A DNA stretch of 34,071 nucleotides from Methanobacteriota archaeon (GTDB lineage Archaea > Thermoplasmatota > Poseidoniia > Poseidoniales > Thalassarchaeaceae). How positions within the stretch are numbered: the stretch's first letter is position 1; each line of letters opens with the position of its first letter. Below the pieces are notes generated by a model. That model worked only from the letters and a program-made list of their open reading frames with translations, had not been told where the DNA came from and made no database searches. Made by a program: the position numbers and the translations under genes. Below are positions 1 to 7,142 of the stretch, one piece after another. The stretch covers positions 1-34,071 of the forward strand of contig JABIGF010000001.1 in the NCBI GenBank assembly GCA_018650285.1. Reading direction: 5' to 3'.

Positions 1-37
1 CATCAATTTTCTCATTTGTTAGTCCTTTCTTTGCCAT
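1..37 (-). CDS. Start of a gene cut by the left edge
   Basis: Reading leftward from an ATG at 37, the first residues are MAKKGLTNEKID and the frame is still open at base 1. In-frame ATGs also occur at 46 and 52, right after a TGA. The stretch GGAGATGAT just before ATG 37 is a plausible ribosome binding site, so I chose 37. It follows the 111-aa gene by about 25 bases on the same strand and may be co-transcribed with it, or driven by the composite element nested in that gene. Too short to assign a function. Confidence 0.4.
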   Translation of the reverse strand, partial: MAKKGLTNEKID

Positions 38-62
38 ATCAATCATCTCCATTCATTTCTTA

Positions 63-398
63 TCATTGGTGCTTACTTTTTTTCTCGCTTGCTCCATTCA
101 TATTGTCAGATTGCTGACGTGTATCTTTGTCAACCTTGACATTTTCTTCAGCCACCTTTATTATATTGTCAATTATTTTTGGAAGGATATTCTCAATGTA
201 TTCAGGTGATTTCATCATTTCTCCCATCTGCTTTCGCTGCTGTTCTAGTAATTGTTCGAAACAGTTACATTCTCCATGATCTCTACAGGATGGATTTGGA
301 CATTTGTGACAACAACTAGATTTCCAATGAAAGAATATATCTCCACCTTCTTCTTTTTCGATACAACTTTTCCGATTACAGGGATACATATATGTCAT
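63..398 (-). CDS. Cys-rich small protein, probable zinc binder
   Basis: 111 aa with no family I recognise. The first half is rich in cysteine and histidine (Cys 7, 12, 29, 30, 33, 38, 44 and 46, plus His 24 and His 31), as expected of a small metal-binding module. The second half is charged and probably helical, ending in a Lys/Ser-rich tail. The ATG at 398 is preceded by GAGGTGA, a good ribosome binding site. Composite element B lies upstream, between this gene and tRNA-Arg. The last 40 codons overlap composite element A. Base use and intact frame suggest a real gene; role unknown, DNA or RNA binding is only a guess. Confidence 0.6.
   Translation of the reverse strand: MTYMYPCNRKSCIEKEEGGDIFFHWKSSCCHKCPNPSCRDHGECNCFEQLLEQQRKQMGEMMKSPEYIENILPKIIDNIIKVAEENVKVDKDTRQQSDNMNGASEKKSKHQ
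101..141 (-). promoter_or_regulatory. Composite promoter-like element, copy A
   Basis: On the minus strand: palindrome TGTCAAGGTTGACA (141-128), 17 bases, then TCTGACAATA (110-101). The arrangement matches copies D and E in sequence and exact spacing. Unusually, it lies inside the 3' end of the 111-aa gene and points to the gene starting at 37. An ATG falls at 101, where the other copies have their start codon or just before it. Confidence 0.55.
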
Positions 399-414
399 AT
401 TTTCACCTCATTTA

Positions 415-455
415 TTTCACCAGCTTGTGAATCATCTTTGATGTCAATGTTGACA
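415..455 (-). promoter_or_regulatory. Composite promoter-like element, copy B
   Basis: On the minus strand: TGTCAACATTGACA (455-442), 17 bases, then GCTGGTGAAA (424-415), the weakest match to the downstream box. The palindrome begins two bases after the CCA end of tRNA-Arg and lies upstream of the Cys-rich gene at 398. Confidence 0.5.
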
Positions 456-457
456 TA

Positions 458-534
458 TGGAAGGCAATGAGGGAATCGAACCCCCACCTCAGGCTTCGAA
501 AGCCGGGATGCTATCCTTGTTACACTAATTGCCC
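458..534 (-). tRNA. trnR(TCG): tRNA-Arg (anticodon TCG)
   Basis: Read on the minus strand, the acceptor GGGCAAT (534-528) pairs with ATTGCCT (468-462), with a G-U first pair. The T arm is GGGGG-TTCGATT-CCCTC. The anticodon loop TTTCGAA, closed by GGC/GCC, gives anticodon TCG. The CCA end is encoded (460-458). The anticodon stem has one mismatch (C28-U42), and discriminator U73 and the terminal G-U pair are unusual, so a decayed or specialised tRNA is possible. It lies four bases after tRNA-Cys and is probably co-transcribed with it. Confidence 0.8.
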
Positions 535-538
535 ATTT

Positions 539-615
539 TGGAGGACGAAGGGGGATTCGAACCCCCGCATAATGGATTTGCAACCCACCGCGTAACCAGA
601 CTCTGCTATTCATCC
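539..615 (-). tRNA. trnC(GCA): tRNA-Cys (anticodon GCA)
   Basis: Read on the minus strand, acceptor GGATGAA (615-609) pairs with TTCGTCC (549-543). The T arm is GGGGG-TTCGAAT-CCCCC. The anticodon loop TTGCAAA gives GCA. U73 is the tRNA-Cys discriminator, and CCA is encoded (541-539). The D stem GCAG/ACGC carries two non-Watson-Crick pairs, one of which (G13-A22) I recall from archaeal tRNA-Cys. It is the first gene of a tandem pair, with composite element C just upstream; the palindrome centre is 39-40 bases before the tRNA 5' end. Confidence 0.9.
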
Positions 616-620
616 AATCA

Positions 621-661
621 CCTTGTTAGTTTGCAATGCTCTATTTGTGTCAATCTTGACA
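621..661 (-). promoter_or_regulatory. Composite promoter-like element, copy C, before the tRNAs
   Basis: On the minus strand: TGTCAAGATTGACA (661-648), 17 bases, then ACTAACAAGG (630-621), which shares CT and ACAA with TCTGACAATT at the same positions. The only downstream genes before element B are tRNA-Cys and tRNA-Arg, so this element probably drives a tRNA transcript. Confidence 0.6.
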
Positions 662-692
662 TGTAGATAATTTTGAAATCTATAATTATTCA

Positions 693-1679
693 TTATATTT
701 TGTTAATATTGATTGCACGTGGACCTTTATCGCCAGGAACAATATCAAATTCAACCTTCATTCCTAGTTTAACTTCGGACTCTACTTTAGAAAAGTGAAA
801 GAATAGATTGCTACCATCATCACATTTAATGAAACCAAATTTTTTCTTCCAGTCACACCACTTAATTTTTCCATTTCCTTTGATTTTTTGCGCTTGTTTT
901 TCTTGTATTAGTTGGTGAGGTGGAACAAAGATTTCCTTTGTACGAAGAACCCCTCGCAAAGGAGAGACAGAAGTAATCTCCACAATCCAATCAATTCTCT
1001 CAAATTTTCTCCTAACTGTGCCTGGTGCTAGGTCAACCCTCATTTGCCTATTCAGCAAGCCGCTCTCTGAGTTGTAAACGGGATGAGTTAATTCACCATA
1101 TCTTGGAGAGAGATAAATGAGATCCCCAACACGGAATATTTGCTCTTCTCCCGCGCGCACACGTGTAGCATTACAACGTGCTTCCGAATTAGTAGTCCAT
1201 TCATTTAGGCGATAAACCCAAACGAATTCTCCATTTCCAACACCGGGGACAAAAGCTTTGGTTCCATCTTGAAGATGACCAATTCCAATAGTTCCTCTTT
1301 TGTTTGTGCCTTCAATCCAAACAGACTCTAGGATTGGTGGGACTCCAATTTGAAATTGTGAATGTCTGCTGACAGTCCGATTATCGATTATTCTTCCATT
1401 TTTATCTAGGCAGTGGCATGGGGAGCCATCGCGAGGCATTAATCCACTAACCATCATTGCTTCTTTGCAAGGTGAGCCAGATGGAACTTGAAGGGTAATT
1501 TCTGTTGAGGGATTATTCCATGCCTTGAGTGTGACTTCTGTTAAGTTTGCACCCGCACTATTTCCGCTATCATTCAAACTGGCTTTTTTTCTGACTCTCC
1601 TCACAGGGATTTCGCCCGAGATAACTCTCTTCACAGGGTTAGCAAACGGATTATGCGGGGGCCTTTTTCTATTTACCAT
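693..1679 (-). CDS. Cold-shock-domain protein with novel N-terminal region
   Basis: 328 aa from ATG 1679. An in-frame TTG at 1727 would place the start inside the palindrome of element D, so the ATG is preferred. Residues 266-327 form a cold-shock (S1-like OB) domain with RNP1 KKFGFIKC (279-286) and RNP2 NLFFHFS (291-297), the nucleic-acid-binding motifs of the CspA family. The N-terminal 40 residues are basic and Pro-rich. Residues 45-260 are beta-rich and not recognised; CHC (88-90) and Cys 71 could bind metal. The family binds single-stranded RNA or DNA; the specific role is unknown. Element D ends six bases before the start codon, suggesting a leaderless or very short-leader mRNA controlled by that element. 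Confidence 0.85.
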   Translation of the reverse strand: MVNRKRPPHNPFANPVKRVISGEIPVRRVRKKASLNDSGNSAGANLTEVTLKAWNNPSTEITLQVPSGSPCKEAMMVSGLMPRDGSPCHCLDKNGRIIDNRTVSRHSQFQIGVPPILESVWIEGTNKRGTIGIGHLQDGTKAFVPGVGNGEFVWVYRLNEWTTNSEARCNATRVRAGEEQIFRVGDLIYLSPRYGELTHPVYNSESGLLNRQMRVDLAPGTVRRKFERIDWIVEITSVSPLRGVLRTKEIFVPPHQLIQEKQAQKIKGNGKIKWCDWKKKFGFIKCDDGSNLFFHFSKVESEVKLGMKVEFDIVPGDKGPRAININKI

Positions 1680-1685
1680 CGTCAC

Positions 1686-1726
1686 AATTGTCAGAAGGTG
1701 ATGGTGAATATGTGTCAACCTTGACA
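1686..1726 (-). promoter_or_regulatory. Composite promoter-like element, copy D
   Basis: On the minus strand: TGTCAAGGTTGACA (1726-1713), 17 bases, TCTGACAATT (1695-1686), then GTGACG and the ATG of the cold-shock gene. Palindrome and downstream box are identical to copy E, 8.3 kb away. Confidence 0.65.
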
Positions 1727-1745
1727 ATCAATGATACAGTTTGAA

Positions 1746-1776
1746 GAGATGACTTCAACTAGTAGAGTTTCATCTC
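1746..1776 (+). promoter_or_regulatory. Inverted repeat just before the CARF gene pair
   Basis: GAGATGA (1746-1752) is complementary to TCATCTC (1770-1776), and AACT (1757-1760) to AGTT (1766-1769). Together they form an 11-bp stem with a CTTC bulge and a short loop. It ends eight bases before the ATG at 1784. It could be a regulator site or a 5'-leader hairpin. No clear TATA box is visible for this pair. Confidence 0.35.
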
Positions 1777-1783
1777 AGAATTG

Positions 1784-2578
1784 ATGCTTAATACTGTATT
1801 AGCCGTTGTTGGTGACTCAGCAACTCCTTCGCTTGCCCTTCTCCATTCAAAAATAAGCTCAAGATATATTTTCTTCTTCACTAAAGAACATGCATCTAAT
1901 TCTTCTTTGATGAAGACTTATTGTGATAATAATTTCCCCAATGTCGAAGTGCAAATTCATGAAATGCCATCAATATCAGAACCTACTGAAAATGTGAAGT
2001 TTGCAATGGAGTTCATGTCAGCAATGAATGAAGAGGTAAAATGTAATGCAGGAATCTTTCTCACTGGTGGCGCCAAACAGACGATATTGCCTTTCCTAGT
2101 CCATTCTAAGTCATCTTCGTTGATTTCGCTACAAAAAAATCCTCTGCGTATAATTCATAAGAGGGGTGCAGAAATTGATGGTATTGATGTCAATGTATCT
2201 CTAGATAATATCCTTGAATCTCGGGGTTGGATATATCAATCATCAAAATTGATTCAGGGTGAAAACACGCCCATATCTGAAGTCGATGTTAGTTTTGATG
2301 ATGGAAGAGGAGAACTGAGTTTCGTTTGCCAGTCATTCCTAAAACAGCAGGGAAGAGAAGATGAGATTCATCAATTAGGGAAGAAGGAAAAAAAGAATGT
2401 TGATGGTGTAGATTCTAAGATAGCTGGAAAGTTGATCCAACTCTCTGAATCTTTCGGACGTAATGGTGCTAGATACATCATAGAAGGTAAACTTCGGAAT
2501 CCGACACGTTCGGTGTTACCTTCGTTCGTTAGACATGATGGTATCGCTGAAGAAGAATTGGAGGTGCGTGATTCATGA
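1784..2578 (+). CDS. CARF-domain protein without visible effector
   Basis: 264 aa from ATG 1784 (a TTG precedes it at 1781). The N-terminal 150 residues read as a CARF Rossmann-like domain: a hydrophobic first strand (NTVLAVVGDS), and at 93-99 the ligand-loop motif LTGGAKQ, equivalent to the (N/L)TGGTK motif of CARF proteins that bind cyclic oligoadenylates. The C-terminal ~110 residues are charged and I see no nuclease or HTH motif. Its stop overlaps the start of the Card1-like nuclease by four bases, so the two are probably co-translated and may form a hetero-oligomeric sensor. Likely a ligand-sensing partner; alternatives are a ring nuclease or an effector with a novel C-terminal domain. 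Confidence 0.75.
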   Translation: MLNTVLAVVGDSATPSLALLHSKISSRYIFFFTKEHASNSSLMKTYCDNNFPNVEVQIHEMPSISEPTENVKFAMEFMSAMNEEVKCNAGIFLTGGAKQTILPFLVHSKSSSLISLQKNPLRIIHKRGAEIDGIDVNVSLDNILESRGWIYQSSKLIQGENTPISEVDVSFDDGRGELSFVCQSFLKQQGREDEIHQLGKKEKKNVDGVDSKIAGKLIQLSESFGRNGARYIIEGKLRNPTRSVLPSFVRHDGIAEEELEVRDS

Positions 2579-3786
2579 CACGTCTTTTCTGCATATTCAA
2601 CAGAAACGATCCTACTCCAACCGCATCTGCCCTAAAGAATGTAGCCTGGGATGATGCAGTCGTGATCATTGTTGGCCACTCTCAGTTCTCTAATAGACAT
2701 AAAAATAATTTGATGAGACTGAAGGCTTGGACAAAGGGTTCTGGAAAGGGTAATGGGTGGCCTGATGGTGTATGGGATTCAGAATGGGACTGGGAACCTA
2801 TTGACCATTCAAGCATTAACTATTTGATGATAGAATCATTTGATGAAAGCATATTGGATGGGATTAATAATGGCGATTGTATTGACTTAACCTCTGGGAC
2901 AAAGGAACAGTCTGGAGATTTGATTTGTCGGGCAGTCGAAACTGGAATAGAAATTGAGTTAACCCTCCAGATACAAGGAGGTACAACGTTAGATCTAACA
3001 ACTGGAATTTCACACAATAACCAGTACAATCTCTCTTTCCGAGAACGAATTTGGTTATCGAGTGGATTTGTCATAGATGCCCCGAATCAAGGTGTTCAGA
3101 AATCGGCAGATGTTTGGTTGAATGCAAAGACAGATTCCAGTAACAAGAAGATACTTCCACTGGAGCCCATGCAACTCGCCAAGAAACTAGATCAGCCCCA
3201 TGGGTTAACTCGCCGGGATCATAAAAATGATGGCAAATTAGTTCCAAATATGGATCATGGATATTGGTTGGAATATGCTTCATCTCATCTACTATATTCA
3301 TGGCCAAATGTTGTGGAGTCTTATTCGGGTATTAGATTAATTCAACCAGAATTTGCTAATGCGGCAGGATGCGCTAAATTCGCAATATCTAATACCCCAT
3401 GGGCTAGTAATAAATTCCCCTCAAAATTCTTTGATAATAGTATGAATTTCCACAAATCCCAAAATGAATGGCTAACTTATCTAATGGCTGACGAACTCAA
3501 GTCTGAACAGAAGGACATTCTTAGGAAATATGTTCACAAGTCTGAATTTGATACTGCGGCTCTAACCAAAGACGGCATCATAATCATCTGTGAATGTAAA
3601 ACAAGCGCCAAACCAAAACTTCGAGACATTCATAGAATTAATCTGATTGCAAAGCAAAATTTCCCTACTGCTTCCGTGCCTGTTTTAGTGCACACAGGAG
3701 AGGTGTCGAAAATGTCCAATGGTGTTTGCTTGATATCTTGGCCAGATTTGACTAATCCGGACATCATAGAACAAATCAGGCAATGA
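2575..3786 (+). CDS. Card1/Can2-like CARF nuclease, PD-(D/E)XK
   Basis: 403 aa. The N-terminal ~165 residues look CARF-like, with DLTSGTK at 104-110 in place of the usual LTGGTK. The C-terminal half carries the Card1/Can2 (DUF1887-like) nuclease signature in order: GYWLEY (229-234), SEFDT (323-327) and CECK (339-342), giving E233, D326, E340 and K342 as the likely metal and catalytic residues. Family members are activated by cyclic oligoadenylate and cut DNA and/or RNA. The altered CARF loop may reduce its own ligand binding and could explain why a second CARF protein is encoded directly upstream with an ATGA overlap. The gene ends 80 bases before the next gene in the locus. Nuclease assignment is strong; substrate is inference. 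Confidence 0.85.
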   Translation: MTRLFCIFNRNDPTPTASALKNVAWDDAVVIIVGHSQFSNRHKNNLMRLKAWTKGSGKGNGWPDGVWDSEWDWEPIDHSSINYLMIESFDESILDGINNGDCIDLTSGTKEQSGDLICRAVETGIEIELTLQIQGGTTLDLTTGISHNNQYNLSFRERIWLSSGFVIDAPNQGVQKSADVWLNAKTDSSNKKILPLEPMQLAKKLDQPHGLTRRDHKNDGKLVPNMDHGYWLEYASSHLLYSWPNVVESYSGIRLIQPEFANAAGCAKFAISNTPWASNKFPSKFFDNSMNFHKSQNEWLTYLMADELKSEQKDILRKYVHKSEFDTAALTKDGIIIICECKTSAKPKLRDIHRINLIAKQNFPTASVPVLVHTGEVSKMSNGVCLISWPDLTNPDIIEQIRQ

Positions 3787-3797
3787 GAAATACGATG

Positions 3798-3807
3798 TAA
3801 CATGTTA
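3798..3807. promoter_or_regulatory. Palindrome TAACATGTTA, possible operator
   Basis: A perfect 10-bp palindrome lies in the 80-base gap between the CARF nuclease gene and the Cas10-like operon, about 30 bases upstream of its TATA box. The operon encodes two CARF-winged-helix proteins that could bind here. A single occurrence, so weak evidence. Confidence 0.25.
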
Positions 3808-3836
3808 TTTGCTGTAGTCAATATTATGGCGCATAG

Positions 3837-3846
3837 TTTATTTTAT
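3837..3846 (+). promoter_or_regulatory. TATA box for the Cas10-like operon
   Basis: TTTATTTTAT is centred about 26 bases before ATG 3867, as expected for an archaeal promoter giving a leaderless mRNA. It supports ATG 3867 over the in-frame GTG at 3858, and separate transcription from the upstream CARF pair. Confidence 0.5.
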
Positions 3847-3866
3847 GTGATGGTTGAGTGGGTTGC

Positions 3867-4685
3867 ATGAGTGACGAGGACGAGCCAACGACATCAAATG
3901 AAAACCCAGCACCCACAGGCCCTCCCGACCGAGTAATGATCCTGTTTATGGGTGGGCGTCACGAGCATGCAATTACATCAATTCAACGCTACGCTCCTGA
4001 TGCTGTGCACATTGTTACTTCTGATGATTTTAGGGAGCAATATGTGAGACGCCTCAATGACTGGTCGAAGAAATATGAATTCCGAAAAGGCACAGTTCAA
4101 TCTGTAAATGATTTATTTGAGTCAACATCAGTCGATTCACTTTTTGCCAAAGCGTTTGAAATAATTCCTCATGAATATGAACAAACCGGTAATATTACTC
4201 CATCAAGATGGTATGTTGGGTTAACTGGTGGAACAATGCATATGGCGGCAGTCGCAACCATGCTGACGAATTTACTCAACGCCACAGCTTTCTATGTCAT
4301 CAGACCCAGCGACGGAAGCGCAGTCATGCCTAACAGACACGTTCTTGAATTCCCATCACTTTCAGCAATGTCTTTGGCGACACGGATTGTTAAAACGGAT
4401 GTAGAATTACTCATGGAAGAAGGTACAGGGAAGATTAGCGACCTTTCCCAGAAATCAAATATTCCTAAATTACTGTTTCATAAAATGATAAATCATAATT
4501 TATTGGTAGTTGATGGAAGCGGTGAAGAGTGGGCTTTGACACCAATTGGGCACCGTTGCTTTAGTACAATAATGTCTGGTGCAATGTATGGGCAACTCAA
4601 ATTTATTGAAGAGATGAAAATAAGAGAAGAGGAAGCAAATGCCGAAGCAGCAAATGAAGAACAAAACCACATTTATTTTGGATGA
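3867..4685 (+). CDS. CARF-winged-helix regulator, first copy
   Basis: 272 aa from ATG 3867. After a low-complexity acidic N-terminus, residues 22-170 form a CARF domain: VMILFMGGRHEH strand-loop (23-34), AVHIVTSD (46-53) and the ligand motif GLTGGTMHM (118-126). Residues about 175-232 fit a winged helix-turn-helix (LMEEGTGKISDLSQKS, then WALTPIGH), as in Csa3/Csx1-type CARF-HTH proteins. The rest is a Glu/Ala-rich tail. Likely a cyclic-oligonucleotide-responsive transcription factor. It is the first gene of an operon with the Cas10-like gene, nine bases apart. It is paralogous to the protein at 7143-8324, sharing the GGR.EH, HI.TSD and GTVQ.V.D.FE motifs. Confidence 0.85.
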   Translation: MSDEDEPTTSNENPAPTGPPDRVMILFMGGRHEHAITSIQRYAPDAVHIVTSDDFREQYVRRLNDWSKKYEFRKGTVQSVNDLFESTSVDSLFAKAFEIIPHEYEQTGNITPSRWYVGLTGGTMHMAAVATMLTNLLNATAFYVIRPSDGSAVMPNRHVLEFPSLSAMSLATRIVKTDVELLMEEGTGKISDLSQKSNIPKLLFHKMINHNLLVVDGSGEEWALTPIGHRCFSTIMSGAMYGQLKFIEEMKIREEEANAEAANEEQNHIYFG

Positions 4686-4694
4686 GGTGATCAG

Positions 4695-7142
4695 ATGGAT
4701 TTTGCTTCTAACCCATGGATTCCCGAAACAAGATTAAATGACTCAAGCCAAATTATTTCTTTGGATAAAGTAATTGATATCATTTGTGTAACCTTGGAAA
4801 ATTGGCCTGGTCATGAATACACCTTCCTTCTTTCTGGAAAAGAATACATTGATGATGGCGATTCTATTTTTGATAGATTAATCCGAACATTAACTGGATA
4901 TGGATTGATTCCCGATGAAACAATGCCATTCGAGAACCCTGTCAAGAAAGAAGCACAAAATCAACTCAAACTATCTCTCACTTTAGATAATATATCTCCA
5001 TTATTTTTTCCAAATTGTGGCTCTTTGCGTTCCGAATTATTACTCCTAGATATGGTATATCACAATAAAAGAAATAGTGAACAGCAAATGGCAAAAAACC
5101 AAATGAGGAACTATGTTCAATTATTACTAGGTTGGATTATAGCTAGATTTGTTCAAGAGGATGAGAATATTATCAATGAGGCAATTCAATGTAAATTGAC
5201 AAGATTATTCATTTTATTATTCGGTGATGGTGATAAGGTTCCAGATTTATTACTTAAGGAATGTATAGAAATCGCAAAGGATATAGAAAACTCAACAATA
5301 ATACAAAATGAGTATTCGGCTGTAAAGAAAATATATGATAACCCACCAGAATTTAGTAGCATAACAGTTGAATTTCATCGTATACAAACGTGGTTCAATA
5401 AAATGTCAATTCCGGTATCTTATTTCAATGGGGCAAATGGTATATTACAGCGGTTTCCTAGGGGGGGTTCAATTCTTCTTGAATCAATATTTTCTGGTCT
5501 AAGGAGAACAATCATCAATCGTCATGGGGTATCATCAATACTAATTGATGGTGGTGGGAGAATATCAATAATTTCAAAGCGAGATGATGCAGAGAAAACA
5601 AAAAGGTGGCTAGATAAAGAATTTTTCAAGTTACTAGATTTAGGTTCCCATATAGATTATAGATTCAAAGGAGTGATGGATAAATGGCGTACCCAATTAA
5701 TTAAACAACAAGATGTGGGGAGGAGTAACCTAAAGGAAAAATATAATCAAATTAATAGATGGCTGTTATGTTGTGGTTTACCTGAACATAGTATTACAAT
5801 AAAAGACATAGAAACAAATACTCTCAACTCTCAAAATGAGAATTTTAACATCAATGAAATACGAAACCGATTAAATTCAATTAAGATACCAAGGAAATGG
5901 ATTAGTTGGCATCCAGAAGAAAGTGAAGTAGATGAAGAAACACTTCTTTTTATGCAATCTTTGAATATATCTAATAAGAATGATCCGCTCTGGCAAGGAT
6001 TCATCTCCAATGATTCCCAAGATGATATATCTGTAAATATTAATAAATATATGAAAGGAACGAAAACCCAAAAGCCCAATCCGATGCATCTTCTTGTTTG
6101 GCTTCTTGGCCATCATCAAAGAAAACTGGATGCATATTTTGCAGGGCTTGAAAATACTACTGATGGACAAAATTTCATTAAAAGAAATAATAATAATCGG
6201 CCAGTATTATGTCTATTACATCTGGATTTCAATGCAATGGGCCTCCTATTGAAATCTTCAGTTGACCCAGATGGAATTGATTTATTTCAGTCATCTATAT
6301 TGATGCAAAGACGAAGCCACAGATTAACAACAATTTGGCTATTAACAATTTCAGAGTGGTTGTCTAATATTCGTTCCTCACAACAACATTCTAGTGATGA
6401 TAGTAATGAAGATCCAATTGATAATTACCATCGTTTTAGGGGCGATGTCGCTGTTTGGGTATTAGGTGGAGATGATTTAACTTTGGCCATATATGGTGAA
6501 GGTACCGAAGAAAATGATAGAATTATTGATGAACAAGAAATTAAATGGTTCTATTCAGATAGTTTAAATGAATTGCACGAATTACTCTCAAATTATTCCG
6601 ACACTTTGTCGCATGAACTTAGTATGACATTTAGTGCTGGGCTTTCCTTCAAAAACGACCCTTCAACCAAACTAAAAAATATAATTTCCTCATCTCAGAA
6701 AGCAGAGAAAAATTGCAAAGCGTTTTGGAGGGGCACTCATGAAGAAAAATTCGGGATGATTATAGATGAGCCATTCCGTGGAAAATCTGTTGATCAGGGC
6801 ATAATTCCAAACGAAATTCATCGTATTGGTAGTTCAAATATCAGTTCAATGGTTTCTGTAGTTCAGTGTGATAACATTGAATCTGATGATAGCGAAGAAC
6901 TTTACTTTGGTTCAAAAAATGGCCCATATGAAGTACCATATTCCTCTTCACCTTCTGAAACATGTGATTCAGAGTTTGATAATGATATGACATTGGAAGA
7001 ACAAATTAAATTTTTTGTATTTGTTGATAGGTTCGTAATCATTCATGATTCTAATGAAGAGGGAAAAGGTAATTGGTCAGTATTGGGTTCTAAAAGAACA
7101 CGAGAAGAAATTATTGAAGAAATTCAAATGGGGGAAAATTAG
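4695..7142 (+). CDS. Cas10-like cyclic-oligonucleotide synthase, no HD domain
   Basis: 815 aa; ATG preceded by GAGGTGATC. Two Palm-like domains are visible. The first is marked by ILIDGGGRISIIS (282-294), equivalent to the GGG strand of Cas10 Palm1. The second has LLHLDFNAMG with D511, and WVLGGDDLTLAIYG with the GGDD catalytic loop at 591-594, the metal-binding motif of Cas10 Palm2 that makes cyclic oligoadenylate from ATP. No N-terminal HD nuclease motif and no zinc-finger Cys pairs are seen. About 280 N-terminal residues are unrecognised. Cas10 normally works with Cas5, Cas7 and Cas11; none is encoded nearby. Sandwiched between two CARF-winged-helix genes, with no gap to the second. The reading frame is AT-rich compared with the gene that follows. 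Cas10 family placement is confident; activity and trigger are inference. Confidence 0.85.
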   Translation: MDFASNPWIPETRLNDSSQIISLDKVIDIICVTLENWPGHEYTFLLSGKEYIDDGDSIFDRLIRTLTGYGLIPDETMPFENPVKKEAQNQLKLSLTLDNISPLFFPNCGSLRSELLLLDMVYHNKRNSEQQMAKNQMRNYVQLLLGWIIARFVQEDENIINEAIQCKLTRLFILLFGDGDKVPDLLLKECIEIAKDIENSTIIQNEYSAVKKIYDNPPEFSSITVEFHRIQTWFNKMSIPVSYFNGANGILQRFPRGGSILLESIFSGLRRTIINRHGVSSILIDGGGRISIISKRDDAEKTKRWLDKEFFKLLDLGSHIDYRFKGVMDKWRTQLIKQQDVGRSNLKEKYNQINRWLLCCGLPEHSITIKDIETNTLNSQNENFNINEIRNRLNSIKIPRKWISWHPEESEVDEETLLFMQSLNISNKNDPLWQGFISNDSQDDISVNINKYMKGTKTQKPNPMHLLVWLLGHHQRKLDAYFAGLENTTDGQNFIKRNNNNRPVLCLLHLDFNAMGLLLKSSVDPDGIDLFQSSILMQRRSHRLTTIWLLTISEWLSNIRSSQQHSSDDSNEDPIDNYHRFRGDVAVWVLGGDDLTLAIYGEGTEENDRIIDEQEIKWFYSDSLNELHELLSNYSDTLSHELSMTFSAGLSFKNDPSTKLKNIISSSQKAEKNCKAFWRGTHEEKFGMIIDEPFRGKSVDQGIIPNEIHRIGSSNISSMVSVVQCDNIESDDSEELYFGSKNGPYEVPYSSSPSETCDSEFDNDMTLEEQIKFFVFVDRFVIIHDSNEEGKGNWSVLGSKRTREEIIEEIQMGEN

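Noticed and set aside
458-534. tRNA-Arg 3' end as attachment site of an integrated element
   Set aside because: I found no second copy of the tRNA 3' sequence and no integrase gene in the window.
1680-1727. Longer start (TTG 1727) for the cold-shock gene
   Set aside because: It would place coding sequence over both boxes of element D, which match element E exactly; ATG 1679 follows the element directly.
5461-5467. G7 run in the Cas10-like gene, and C7 run near 12530, as frameshifts
   Set aside because: Both reading frames continue intact with sensible sequence on each side.
6960-7142. IIHDS near the Cas10-like C-terminus as an HD nuclease
   Set aside because: An isolated HD dipeptide at the wrong end of the protein, without the other metal ligands.
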